A stretch of 64,000 nt of DNA, taken from assembly GCF_039544105.1 (NCBI RefSeq), contig NZ_BAABLA010000022.1; one strand, given 5' to 3'. Of this stretch, positions 16,821 through 24,821 are shown piece after piece. The notes below the pieces were generated by a model. It searched no databases and had not been told where the DNA came from. It worked only from the letters and a program-made list of their open reading frames with translations. The DNA is from Haloechinothrix_A salitolerans. Lineage in GTDB: Bacteria > Actinomycetota > Actinomycetes > Mycobacteriales > Pseudonocardiaceae. Made by a program: the position numbers and the translations under genes. Position 1 is the first letter of the stretch. Every line of letters begins with the position of its first letter.

Positions 16821-18029
16821 ATGGCAGTAAAAGCAGGCATCGATGTCGCCAAGGAGTTCCACTGGGTCGCGATCGTCGCCGCCGAGACCGGGAAAGTCCT
16901 GCTCTCCCGGCGCGTCGACAACGACCCGGACAGCATCGACGCCCTGATCGCCCAGCTGCGCCAGGCCGAAGCCGAGCACGGCGAGCTCACCGCCGCGATC
17001 GACCTGATGGGCGGAGTGGCCAGCTTGCTGACCGCCATGCTGCTGGAGGCAGGTGTCCGCCTGGTCCACGTCCCGGGCCTGGTGGTCAACCGAGCCCGCC
17101 GCGCCAGCAAGGGCGGCGAAGCCAAATCCGATCCCCGCGACGCGGCCACCATCGCCGACCAGCTGCGCCTGCGCGACGACTGGCGCATCGTCACCGCCGA
17201 GGACGACATCACCCTCGACCTGCGGATGCTGGTCTCCCGACGCCGTGAACTCGTCATCGATCAGACCCGCCGCCTCAACCGGCTGCGCGAAACCCTGGCC
17301 GGGTTCTTCCCCGGCCTGGAACGCGTCGTGGACGTGACCAACCTCAGCGACCTGCGGCTTCTGGTCCGCTTCGTCACACCGGAAGAGGTCCGCGAAGCCG
17401 GACGCGACGGCCTGATCGATCACATGCTGGCCGCGGGCGTCCGCCGCAGCTATGCCGAACCCTTGGCAGGCAAGGCGATTGCGGCCGCTCAGGCCCAGCA
17501 TGTGATCGTTCCCGGGCAGAAGCGCATGGCCGAGTTCGCCCGCGAGTTCGCCACCGACGCGATCGCGGCCCGGCACCGCATCGGCGAACTGGAGAACCAG
17601 ATCGCCGACGGGCTCGACCGCCACCCTGACGCGGCCCTCGTCCGAAGCCTGCCGGGGATGGGGGCCACCCTGACCGCGGAATTCCTCGCGGAGGCAGGAA
17701 ACCTGGACCGCTTCACCAGCGCCGATCAGCTCGCTTCGGCCGCCGGCCTCGCGCCGGTCCTGCAGCAGTCCGGGAAGATGAACTACCTGCGGCGAGCCAC
17801 CGCCGGCAGCAAACACCTGAAGTTCATCTTCTACCAGTCCGCGTTCTGCGCGATCCGCACCGACCCACTCAGCAAAGCTTTCTACCAGCGCAAACGCGCC
17901 GAAGGGAAGCGCCATCACCAGGCACTGATCGCGCTGGCCCGACGACGCATCAACGTCCTCTACGCGCTCCTGCGCACCCGCCAGCCTTACCAGGCCGACT
18001 ACCGACACACCACGGCTACCGCTGCTTGA
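16821..18029 (+). CDS. IS110-family transposase (DEDD recombinase)
   Basis: This 402-residue recombinase has an N-terminal RuvC-like domain with Asp8 (GIDVAKEFHW), Asp61 (AIDLMGG) and Asp105/Asp108 (KSDPRDAATIAD), a coiled-coil linker, and a C-terminal Tnp domain with LPGMGATLTAEFLAE. The probable catalytic serine is Ser317 in GLAPVLQQSGK. Length is full and the frame intact, so it is probably active. A GGAGG ribosome site lies 6 bases before the ATG. It would use the RNA from its own left end to pick its target. Confidence 0.93.
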   Translation: MAVKAGIDVAKEFHWVAIVAAETGKVLLSRRVDNDPDSIDALIAQLRQAEAEHGELTAAIDLMGGVASLLTAMLLEAGVRLVHVPGLVVNRARRASKGGEAKSDPRDAATIADQLRLRDDWRIVTAEDDITLDLRMLVSRRRELVIDQTRRLNRLRETLAGFFPGLERVVDVTNLSDLRLLVRFVTPEEVREAGRDGLIDHMLAAGVRRSYAEPLAGKAIAAAQAQHVIVPGQKRMAEFAREFATDAIAARHRIGELENQIADGLDRHPDAALVRSLPGMGATLTAEFLAEAGNLDRFTSADQLASAAGLAPVLQQSGKMNYLRRATAGSKHLKFIFYQSAFCAIRTDPLSKAFYQRKRAEGKRHHQALIALARRRINVLYALLRTRQPYQADYRHTTATAA

Positions 18030-18037
18030 CATAAACA

Positions 18038-18958
18038 TTAGGCAGCACGCTCCCCGGTGACCGGGGCTCCGGACCGGCACGACCACGGCGAGCAGCCGTC
18101 GGGATCGTCGTCCTCCACCGCTTTGGTGGAGACCAGCCGCAGGTGGCGCTTTCCGGGAGCGGGCGGGTCGAGGTCGACTTCGTCGAGCGGCTGACAAGAC
18201 CGGTGCAGGAAGTACTGCCCGCGCAGTTCCTGGCCCTGCCGGGTGGCGTGCGGGTAGCCGTCGCGGATGGCGCGGTCGAACTCGACCGCTTCGGCCCAGC
18301 CGTCGGGGTCGTTGTCGCGGAGCCAGCGCCAGCCCGCGTTGCCGTGGAACGGGCATCCGACGCAGGCGCTTTTCACCGTCTCGCCGAACCCGCGCTCGGC
18401 GAGATAGTCGGCGCACCGGGCGCGGTCCCAGCCGAGGTCGATCAGCGGGAACACGTTGCGCAGGTATTTGACGCCGGAGTCCTTGGCGCGGGTGAACTCG
18501 TCGGTGCTGATGCCGATGGCCTGCTCCACGTACAGCCCGCGCGGCACCCGTCGCGGATGCGGGTAGCCGAGCAGTTCGCGCGCTGCCTTCTTCAGCGGCG
18601 AAATTTTGTACTCGCTAGTACATTGCCTGCGCGCCAAGCCGTGGCTGCCGTCGGGGTTGAGCACGTGCAGCGGCATCGACACGAACCGGTGGGCAGGGTC
18701 GAGCGCGTCGTCGCGGATGTTGCCCGCCGACACCGTGCGCACCGGGATGCCGAACTTTGCGGCGTGCGCACGCAGCCGGGCGAGGTTCGCGTACACCGCG
18801 CGTGGTTCCCAGCCGGTGTCGGCGAACAGCGCGACGTCGAAGCGCGGGATTACGCCCTCGCAGGCCAGCAGCAGGACGGTGCTGCTCTGGACTCCGGCGC
18901 CGAGCGAGAGGCATCGCAAGGCCGGACCGGTGTCGTGAGTGGAGGCTGGTTTGGTCAT
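18038..18958 (-). CDS. PAPS-reductase-like (PP-loop) protein
   Basis: This 306-residue member of the phosphoadenosine-phosphosulfate reductase/PP-loop superfamily has the nucleotide loop SLGAGVQSST near residue 20. RRQCTSEYKISPLKKAAREL and CVGCPFHGNAGW (a CxxC) are typical of phage and plasmid versions of unknown substrate; the usual redox partner cysteine motif of assimilatory enzymes is not evident. The ATG overlaps the methyltransferase stop (ATGA), so it is part of the DNA-modification operon. The IS110 element sits at its very end: the present stop TAA comes from the element, giving the same final residues the original TGA would have given. Confidence 0.85.
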   Translation of the reverse strand: MTKPASTHDTGPALRCLSLGAGVQSSTVLLLACEGVIPRFDVALFADTGWEPRAVYANLARLRAHAAKFGIPVRTVSAGNIRDDALDPAHRFVSMPLHVLNPDGSHGLARRQCTSEYKISPLKKAARELLGYPHPRRVPRGLYVEQAIGISTDEFTRAKDSGVKYLRNVFPLIDLGWDRARCADYLAERGFGETVKSACVGCPFHGNAGWRWLRDNDPDGWAEAVEFDRAIRDGYPHATRQGQELRGQYFLHRSCQPLDEVDLDPPAPGKRHLRLVSTKAVEDDDPDGCSPWSCRSGAPVTGERAA

Positions 18959-20427
18959 GCCGCGTTCGCCTCCTCCGCGTATCCGGAGGGCTCGGTGGAA
19001 CCGGCGCCGAGGAGCGCGGCGAGGTCGGCGAGCAACAGCCCGACGGCGTACGTGGCTTGCTGTGGGACGACGCCGTTGCCCAGCGCGCGAAGTTGTGCGG
19101 TGCGCGGTAGCGGGAGATCCGTCACCCAGCCCGGCTCGAGCCCTTGGAGCCATTCGACGAAGGCCGGGGCCAACACGGGACGCCCATGAACGCCCGGTTG
19201 CGTGGGGAACGGTGCCGGTCGCCTGAGCACCTGTTCCCAGCGCCGCACGGCCGGCGCGCAGTCGCCCCAGTCCACCTCGGGATGCAACGATGCTGGCGAG
19301 GCGAGATCCGGGTCGGCGACGGCTACAAGATGCCGCCGCCCGCGTCCGGGACAAGCAGGCGCATCACCGCTGACGGCAGCATCAAGTCGCCCTTCGACCC
19401 CCGCTGCGCCGGGCAACCCTTCGTCCCGTCGGTTGCCCGAGGCGTCGGCAGGAACGCCTCGGGGTCGACCAACGGAAGCACCTGCTGCGACAACGGCGGC
19501 CGAAACCCGACCCCGGCCCGGCGTCCCGCCGTGCCGGAGTCCGACGCCCTCGGCGTCGGCAGCAGCCGCGCCTGGTCGGGTAGCGACGGACCGCCACCCT
19601 GTGTCTTGTGCGTGCAGTTCTTCGCGTCCGAGGCGGTCGGTGTCGGCAGTAGCCGCAACCGGTCCAACAGCGACGGTCCGCCCTGTCTGCTCGCCGCCGA
19701 GATGCCGTTGGAGGAACCGTCGTGCGCGGTTGGCGTCGGCAGCATCTCCGCCTCCATCGTCGGCCGCACCGGTACGAGGCCAGGCGAGCAGGAACACTCG
19801 CTCGCGGCGGTGTGCCGCGCCGACATCGGCGGCGCGGACGCTACGCCAGAGCGCGTCATACCCTGCTTCGGCCAGGTCGCCGAGTACACGGTGGAGACCT
19901 CCGCCTTTCCAGCGAAGCGCGGCGACGTTCTCCACGACGAGCAGCGCGGGTCGTAGTAGGCGAACGCCCGCCACGATGTCGGTCCACAGGCCACTGCGCG
20001 CTCCGTTCTCGATGCCCGCGCGCCGCCCGGCGGCGGAGATGTCTTGACAGGGGAACCCGGCGGTGAGCACGTCAACCGGTTCCACCGCGGTCCAGTCGAT
20101 GGCGCGCACGTCGCCGAGGTTGGGCACACCCGGCAGCCGGGCGGCGAGGATCTGAGCGATGTGCGGGTCCGGGTCGGCGACCCAGGCGACGCGTCCGCCG
20201 CCGAACGCGGCCAGCACGCCGAGGTCCAGTCCGAGGTAGCCGGTACACACGGACCCGACGACCGGTCCAGGGCTCGCGCCGACCGACACGTTCTGCCGTA
20301 CTTCGTCCGGCACGGTCTGCGCGGTGGCGGTCCGCACCGCCCCCGCCGCCGTCGTGGTGACGGCGACGAGGGCGGGGGCGGAGTTGCGCCCCGACCGGGC
20401 TGGGGTGCGGGGTGGCGGGGTGGTCAT
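18955..20427 (-). CDS. DNA (cytosine-5) methyltransferase
   Basis: This 490-residue C5-cytosine methyltransferase has motif I SVCTGYLGLDLG (59-70), catalytic Cys127 in GFPCQDIS, motif VI ENV (166-168), motif VIII RRERVFLL (207-214), and the closing GNGVVPQQATYAVGL. All catalytic elements are intact. The long region between motif VIII and IX, about 200 residues, is the target recognition domain and is low-complexity in places. There is no restriction partner nearby, so it is probably an orphan enzyme protecting or marking the mobile element. Its ATG overlaps the upstream methyltransferase stop. Confidence 0.93.
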   Translation of the reverse strand: MTTPPPRTPARSGRNSAPALVAVTTTAAGAVRTATAQTVPDEVRQNVSVGASPGPVVGSVCTGYLGLDLGVLAAFGGGRVAWVADPDPHIAQILAARLPGVPNLGDVRAIDWTAVEPVDVLTAGFPCQDISAAGRRAGIENGARSGLWTDIVAGVRLLRPALLVVENVAALRWKGGGLHRVLGDLAEAGYDALWRSVRAADVGAAHRRERVFLLAWPRTGAADDGGGDAADANRARRFLQRHLGGEQTGRTVAVGPVAATADTDRLGREELHAQDTGWRSVATRPGAAAADAEGVGLRHGGTPGRGRVSAAVVAAGASVGRPRGVPADASGNRRDEGLPGAAGVEGRLDAAVSGDAPACPGRGRRHLVAVADPDLASPASLHPEVDWGDCAPAVRRWEQVLRRPAPFPTQPGVHGRPVLAPAFVEWLQGLEPGWVTDLPLPRTAQLRALGNGVVPQQATYAVGLLLADLAALLGAGSTEPSGYAEEANAA

Positions 20428-21620
20428 GCCGCCCAGCTCTCCGACACACCCGACTCGCCGCTCGGGTTCTCGGCGTGCCGCGTTCGACCGGTGAGGAACC
20501 GTCGGGAATCCTGGCGTTCCGTCGAGATTCCTGAACCCGCCGAGCGGCGCAGGGCCGTGCGGAAAATCAGCACGTCCTCATGGCTGATGAGGTGCAGCGG
20601 CAGCCCGGCTTCGCGCTGTTTGCGGATGAAGTCGCGCTGGAAGAAGCTGCCGCGCGCGACGAGGTCGTGCTCGGCTGCCCGCGCCAGCAGCGCGACGCAG
20701 CGTTCGACCGGGATCAGGCCGGCGTGCAGTCCGCAGGCCAGGATCTGCGAGGGCAGGTCGATCAGTTCGGCGTGTTCGCGCCAGGGCCGGATGGTGATGG
20801 CGATGTGCCCGCCTGGCTTCAGGAACGGCACCAGTCCGGCGAGGATGCGGGTGAACCCGGCCAGCAGCCGGTGGTGCCCGATGTTGGCGAGGTTTCCGCG
20901 GTCGAGGGTGTTGCCGTAGAGGTGGTGGTACTTCTGCACCCCCGCGCCCGGCGCGACCGACACCTGCCCGTGCGTGGACGGCCCGTACGGAGGTGAGGTG
21001 ACCACCAGCGCCGCTTGCCCGGCGTACTCCGGCGGGAGCAGTGACGCGATCTGGCGGGCGTCGCCGTGGAACACCCGGCCCTCGTGCTCCACCCCGGCGT
21101 CGTGGGCGAGCGCGAGGTTGGCGCGGGCGACGTCGACCCAGTGGGGCTCGTACTCGATCCCGACCGCGCGGCGCCCCGCGTGCAGAGCTTCGACGAGGGT
21201 GGTGCCGATCCCGCACATCGGGTCGAGCACCAGGTCGCCCGGCTCGGTGTAGTGGGCGATCGCGTGCGTCGCGACGGCCGGGAGCATCTTCGCGGGATGC
21301 GCGGTCGACTCGGGCGTGTAGCGGCCCTTGCGCTGGGCAGCCGGTGAGGTCTGCGCGGTCGTCCACACCGACACCGCAACGTCTCCGGCCGAGTCGTCGG
21401 CGACCCGCTCGGGCGGTGTACCGGTGGTGCCGTCGAGGTCGTCGATGAGCGCGCGCGGGACGCGCTGGGTCGGCTCGTCCACCGGGTTCTCCTCACGGGC
21501 CGGGGCCGGGGCGGTAACTGCGTTGGACAGGGCGCGCGGGAAGCGGTCGTCGGCCACGGGCGTGCCTTCCTGGCGGTGGTCTCCGGGCTGGGCGGGGTTC
21601 GGCACCTGGGCGTGGGTCAT
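20424..21620 (-). CDS. DNA N4-cytosine/N6-adenine methyltransferase
   Basis: This 398-residue amino-methyltransferase has the SAM-binding motif DPMCGIGTT at 133-141 followed by catalytic motif IV TSPPYG at 208-213; SPPY is favoured in N4-cytosine enzymes but also occurs in N6-adenine ones. The first 100 residues are low-complexity. The C-terminal part (GGHIAITIRPWREHAELIDL) completes the fold. It is coupled by ATGA overlaps to both neighbours and stands next to a degenerate relative. Confidence 0.88.
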   Translation of the reverse strand: MTHAQVPNPAQPGDHRQEGTPVADDRFPRALSNAVTAPAPAREENPVDEPTQRVPRALIDDLDGTTGTPPERVADDSAGDVAVSVWTTAQTSPAAQRKGRYTPESTAHPAKMLPAVATHAIAHYTEPGDLVLDPMCGIGTTLVEALHAGRRAVGIEYEPHWVDVARANLALAHDAGVEHEGRVFHGDARQIASLLPPEYAGQAALVVTSPPYGPSTHGQVSVAPGAGVQKYHHLYGNTLDRGNLANIGHHRLLAGFTRILAGLVPFLKPGGHIAITIRPWREHAELIDLPSQILACGLHAGLIPVERCVALLARAAEHDLVARGSFFQRDFIRKQREAGLPLHLISHEDVLIFRTALRRSAGSGISTERQDSRRFLTGRTRHAENPSGESGVSESWAA

Positions 21621-22693
21621 CGGATGACTCCGCTCTCGAGTGCCGCGTCCGCCGGGCTCACACGAGGCGGCTCGTAGTCGTGCGGCTGGGCGAAGACGAG
21701 GACGTCGGAGTGGATCCGCCGATGCGGTGCGGGCAGCCCGCGCACGACCGCGCGGTGTCGAGCCCGCGCCTCGTTCCCGGCCGTCGGACCGTCGGGCTCG
21801 GCGAGGGATTCGGCAGCGAACCGGCCGCCGCGCACCGGCGCGTACAGGGCCACGATGTGCTGCAGGTAGAGCAGGTCGGCGTTCTGCGCGGAGGCCACGA
21901 CCGCGCCGGTCGGGTCGATCAGCTCACCGGCGGGCCAGTCACAGTGAGTGAGAACTACGAGGATGCCGCCGACCCGCAGCAGCCGCGCCGCGACCAACGC
22001 CACGAGGTCGCTGGACTGGTCGCCGCCGTGCTCGGGGCGCAGGCTCGTGATGATCAGGTCGGTGTCCGCCGGTGCGTCCCCGGCACCGTCGAACACCCCG
22101 TCGCCGATGCCCGTCCGCACCGACGGGAAGGCGGTCACGGCCGAGCGATCGGCGTCGCCGACAAGGTCCGCCCAGAACGGTCGCGCACCCGGACCGGTGG
22201 CGGCCGGGTCCACCGCGACGCGCACCACGCGGCCGGTCCGGTCAAGCGCCTCGACGGCGGCGAGCGCGTCGGCCAGCGCGTGGTCCGGCTCGGTTGCCGG
22301 GGCGTGGTCGATCACCCCGTCCGCGCCGATCGACGCGAGCGGCGCACGGCTGCCGGAGGTCGGCCAGGGCAGCAGGGCGACCCGCCCGCCGGACTCGCTG
22401 AACGAGCTGACGATCTTGCTGACGATCGGTTCCGGCCAGGCCGTGTCGAGCTCGATCGGAGCCGGGCCGGCCGTCCAGACCGTCGCCGGGGTGGGCGTCG
22501 CCGTGGACCCGCGCGACCGGGAGCGAGTGCTCGCCGAACCGGGCTTGGCGGGACTGACCCTGGTGGTGGTCGACGCGGTCGGATAGGGGCGGCGATCCCC
22601 GCCTCGGCGGGTGCCGGAGCGGGTGCTCGCTGGGCGAGTCGTGTCACCGCGCCGCTTCGGTCCGCGGCTCGTGGGGCGGTCGGACTGGGTCAT
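21617..22693 (-). CDS. Degenerate DNA-methyltransferase-like protein
   Basis: This 358-residue protein has its first 75 residues Ser/Thr/Arg-rich and disordered. A Rossmann-like region follows. DLIITSLRPEHGG (212-224), then LLRVGGILVVLTHCDW, sits where the neighbouring enzyme has TSPPYG and its following strand, and the end HSDVLVFAQP resembles the closing strand of that enzyme (HEDVLIFRT). The catalytic SPPY has become SLRP and no clear SAM loop (DPxxGxG) is seen, so it is probably inactive and may be a regulatory or specificity partner. GAGGA precedes ATG 22693. It is the first gene of the long minus-strand operon. Confidence 0.72.
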   Translation of the reverse strand: MTQSDRPTSRGPKRRGDTTRPASTRSGTRRGGDRRPYPTASTTTRVSPAKPGSASTRSRSRGSTATPTPATVWTAGPAPIELDTAWPEPIVSKIVSSFSESGGRVALLPWPTSGSRAPLASIGADGVIDHAPATEPDHALADALAAVEALDRTGRVVRVAVDPAATGPGARPFWADLVGDADRSAVTAFPSVRTGIGDGVFDGAGDAPADTDLIITSLRPEHGGDQSSDLVALVAARLLRVGGILVVLTHCDWPAGELIDPTGAVVASAQNADLLYLQHIVALYAPVRGGRFAAESLAEPDGPTAGNEARARHRAVVRGLPAPHRRIHSDVLVFAQPHDYEPPRVSPADAALESGVIR

Positions 22694-23241
22694 GGAATCC
22701 TCGCAGAACCTCTGGGGTGCGCGCCGCGATACGTGGCGCTCTGTGACACCCCCCGACTCCGAAAAACGACCCACTTTTCCAGGGCTGTTACCTAATCTTT
22801 ATCGTCAATATTCGGCGCGATTCGGGGTCGAATAATGCACATGAGGCTCGCGCGCGTGCTCGCGTAGAGCTTGTGTCGAGCCGTCCGTCGCGCGGGCTCC
22901 ACAATTTTTCCGGCAACCTCAACGCGCGACGACAGTCCGGGCCGCCTCGCGGCCTGCCCCTCGCCCCGTGGGCCTATTACCGGATCGCCACCGAAACGCC
23001 ACCAAAACACTGTTACTACAGCTCATGGCCTATTACCGACGATCATTAAATGATCTTGTCTGATCTTCGCGGCGGGCGCTGCTTCAGGCTATAGATGATC
23101 TTTGTGGCGCTTGGAGGCGGCTGTTCAAGATCATCGGTGGCGCTTTGGAGGCCATTTGGTGGCGGTTTCGTGGCGTTTTGGTGGACCTGATTTGGCTTCC
23201 TTGCGTGGTCACTGTTTCCCGGACCACGCAAAGGAGCCGTC
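22694..23241. promoter_or_regulatory. Repeat-rich divergent control region of the mobile element
   Basis: This 548-base non-coding stretch lies between the minus-strand modification/recombinase operon and the plus-strand transfer operon. It holds two copies of GGCCTATTACCG (22971-22982 and 23027-23038), CGCCACC twice 11 bases apart (22986, 22997) and its reverse GGTGGCG twice 22 bases apart (23136, 23158). It also has TGATCTT at 23051, 23061 and 23096 with the reverse AAGATCA at 23127, and the palindrome GATCATTAAATGATC (23041-23055). This layout suits operators of a repressor and possibly oriT or iterons. No open frame here looks real. Confidence 0.6.
23202..23230 (+). promoter_or_regulatory. 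9-bp inverted repeat just before the first transfer gene
   Basis: TGCGTGGTC (23202-23210) and GACCACGCA (23222-23230) pair perfectly across an 11-base loop, ending 11 bases before the start codon at 23242 and touching the GGAG ribosome site. It could be an RNA hairpin limiting translation of the transfer operon, an operator, or the hairpin of a transfer origin. Confidence 0.55.
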
Positions 23242-24297
23242 ATGGCCCCGAATCGCATATTCCGCCGCACGTCTTTCGAGCGTGACTCGCTTCCGCTGGA
23301 TTCCGCGCGGACGGCGTTCGAGTGGTTGGTCACCGGGCCGAGCCCGGTCTCCATCGAGGGCTGGCTCTTCCCCGGTCTGCCCCGGCGGCGGGTGCCCCTG
23401 GACGAGCTGCGGGACCTGCTTCTCGACGCCAACCTTCCGATGTCCACCGTGGACCCGATCTGGGTCCACCTGGTCACCCGTTCTCGCGACGAGGGCGGCA
23501 CCTGGACCGTCGCGTGCGTCGGCGTCGCGCTGCCCGCGCTGTTCGCCATTGCCGCCGAGTTGTCCGCGCCGTACGCCGACGACCACCGCGACATCCACGC
23601 CGCGATTCTGACCGGCTTCCTGTCCGAGCTGGCGAGCATCGACCTCGCCAGGCCGTGGGTCATGTGGCGGCTGCGCTGCGCGGGCCTGCGCGCGGGACAC
23701 CTCTTCATTCGCGAGGCACTCGACCGCCCGATGCCCACCGATGAGGATTTCCATTCCAGCGAACCCACCCCGCCGTGGGGGCACCCGGACTTCGTCCTCG
23801 CCCGCGCCGTCGCCGATGGGGCGATCACCGGCGACGAGGCCGAACTGATCGGCTCCACTCGCCTCGAGGACTACACACTCACCGCCGCCGCGGCCGACCG
23901 CGGAGTCAAGGTCACCGCCCTGCACTGGGTCCGCAGTCAAGCCGAGGCGCGCCTGCTCGCATGGCTCACCGACCAGGCCCCGCACGACGATCCCGCCGAC
24001 CGCCGCGAGCGCGACGTGGAGATCCGCGCGGTGAACGCGACGGCCATCACCGCCGCCGCGAGCGATGCCGGCCGTGCCGCGCGCCGACCGACCCGGAAGT
24101 CACGCACGGTGACCAGGATCGGCGGAAAGTCGTTGGTCACGGTTCGGTCACGCGCCTGGAAAAAGGCCCCCGAATCCGGAGTCGAGGGCTGCGGGAGGAC
24201 CCCAGCCGCTCCCGCGCACACCACCTCGCTCGATCGCTCGACCGGAACACCCCGGCAGCTGTCGAGCACGACTCCGGAGGTGCCGCGATGCGCCTGA
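23242..24297 (+). CDS. Unrecognised protein with sigma-70-like HTH, first gene of transfer operon
   Basis: This is a 351-residue protein of unknown function. Residues about 95-165 form a helical hydrophobic core (VALPALFAIAAELSAPYADD; WVMWRLRCAGLRAG). Residues 194-240 (AITGDEAELIGSTRLEDYTL, then DRGVKVTALHWVRSQAEARL) read like a sigma-70 region 4-type helix-turn-helix. The last 110 residues are basic and disordered. GGAG lies 7 bases before the ATG. The position at the head of the type IV secretion operon, behind the repeat region, suggests a regulator or DNA-processing protein. Confidence 0.75.
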   Translation: MAPNRIFRRTSFERDSLPLDSARTAFEWLVTGPSPVSIEGWLFPGLPRRRVPLDELRDLLLDANLPMSTVDPIWVHLVTRSRDEGGTWTVACVGVALPALFAIAAELSAPYADDHRDIHAAILTGFLSELASIDLARPWVMWRLRCAGLRAGHLFIREALDRPMPTDEDFHSSEPTPPWGHPDFVLARAVADGAITGDEAELIGSTRLEDYTLTAAAADRGVKVTALHWVRSQAEARLLAWLTDQAPHDDPADRRERDVEIRAVNATAITAAASDAGRAARRPTRKSRTVTRIGGKSLVTVRSRAWKKAPESGVEGCGRTPAAPAHTTSLDRSTGTPRQLSSTTPEVPRCA

Positions 24298-24818
24298 CCC
24301 ATTCGCCCGTCCGCCGCCGGCCAGACCGTCGCAGCAGCGACCGTCGGCCTCGCCGTGGACCCGTCCTCCTCCCGCTCGGAGCGGCTCGCCGAGCCCGCCG
24401 GGCTACCTCCTGCACCTCCCGGCCGACCACTCCTACGTCCACCACACCTCGGATGTCTTCCCTATCGGTCGGCCGTCGTCGGACCACACTTCGGCGGAAC
24501 CTCGCGCTGCTCACCGGCGTGGCCGTCGTCGCGCTGTTCGTGCCCGCCTCGGCCGCGCACGCGGACACCGTTGTGGTCGCCCTGGCCGGATCTGTTGATC
24601 AGGTTCTGACCAACATTCGCAACTGGGTGATGGGCGTGCTCGCCGGTTTGGCGACCGTCTTCCTGTCCATCGGCGGGGTGCGCCGGGTGATGGGCGGCGG
24701 CGATCCGGGCGAGCAGGAGAAGGCCAAGGAGTGCTTCAAGGCCGCCGCAATCGGCTACGGCCTGGCCGCGCTCGCACCCCTGGTCGTCACCGTGCTCCAG
24801 GGCATCGTGGGGGCCTGA
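24288..24818 (+). CDS. VirB2/TrbC-like pilin-type membrane protein
   Basis: This 176-residue protein has an Arg-rich N-terminus, then a signal-like segment (LRRNLALLTGVAVVALFVPA, cleavage after SAAHA), then two membrane helices (NWVMGVLAGLATVFLSIGG and AAAIGYGLAALAPLVVTVLQ) separated by a short charged loop. This is the VirB2/TrbC pilin topology in actinobacterial type IV secretion loci. GGAGG precedes ATG 24288, which overlaps the previous gene by 10 bases; ATG 24453 would give a 121-residue form with a more usual signal peptide length. Confidence 0.8.
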   Translation: MRLTHSPVRRRPDRRSSDRRPRRGPVLLPLGAARRARRATSCTSRPTTPTSTTPRMSSLSVGRRRTTLRRNLALLTGVAVVALFVPASAAHADTVVVALAGSVDQVLTNIRNWVMGVLAGLATVFLSIGGVRRVMGGGDPGEQEKAKECFKAAAIGYGLAALAPLVVTVLQGIVGA

Positions 24819-24821
24819 GTC

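Larger units (their letters stand above)
16602..18043 (+). mobile_element. IS110-family insertion sequence with GC core
   Basis: An element of about 1.44 kb holds a DEDD transposase, 219 bases of non-coding left end and a very short right end, the layout of the IS110 group. The ends were placed by guide sequences in the left end. The GC dinucleotide at 16600-16601 and again at 18042-18043 is the core. The element begins CGCCCTAC (16602-16609) and ends ATTAG (18037-18041). The reconstructed empty site reads CCGGTCAT-GC-AGCACGCT on the plus strand. There are no terminal inverted repeats, as expected for the family. Confidence 0.85.

Noticed and set aside
16738..18044. ATTAGGCA at both 16738 and 18037 first looked like a target-site duplication bounding the IS
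   Set aside because: A left end at 16738 would leave only 83 non-coding bases and would not explain GTAGGGCG or the target-like sequences. The inner copy is explained as a donor guide, with the true left end at 16602.
16596..18416. A 606-codon minus-strand open frame across the IS110 element
   Set aside because: It is the antisense of the transposase and the PAPS-reductase-like gene, Arg/Pro-rich, with no ribosome site or motif. Only its last codons, at 16596-16601, touch the real junction.
18038..22693. A DNA phosphorothioation (Dnd) locus
   Set aside because: Only a PP-loop protein is shared with DndC; no DndB, DndD or DndE relatives and no cysteine desulfurase are nearby.
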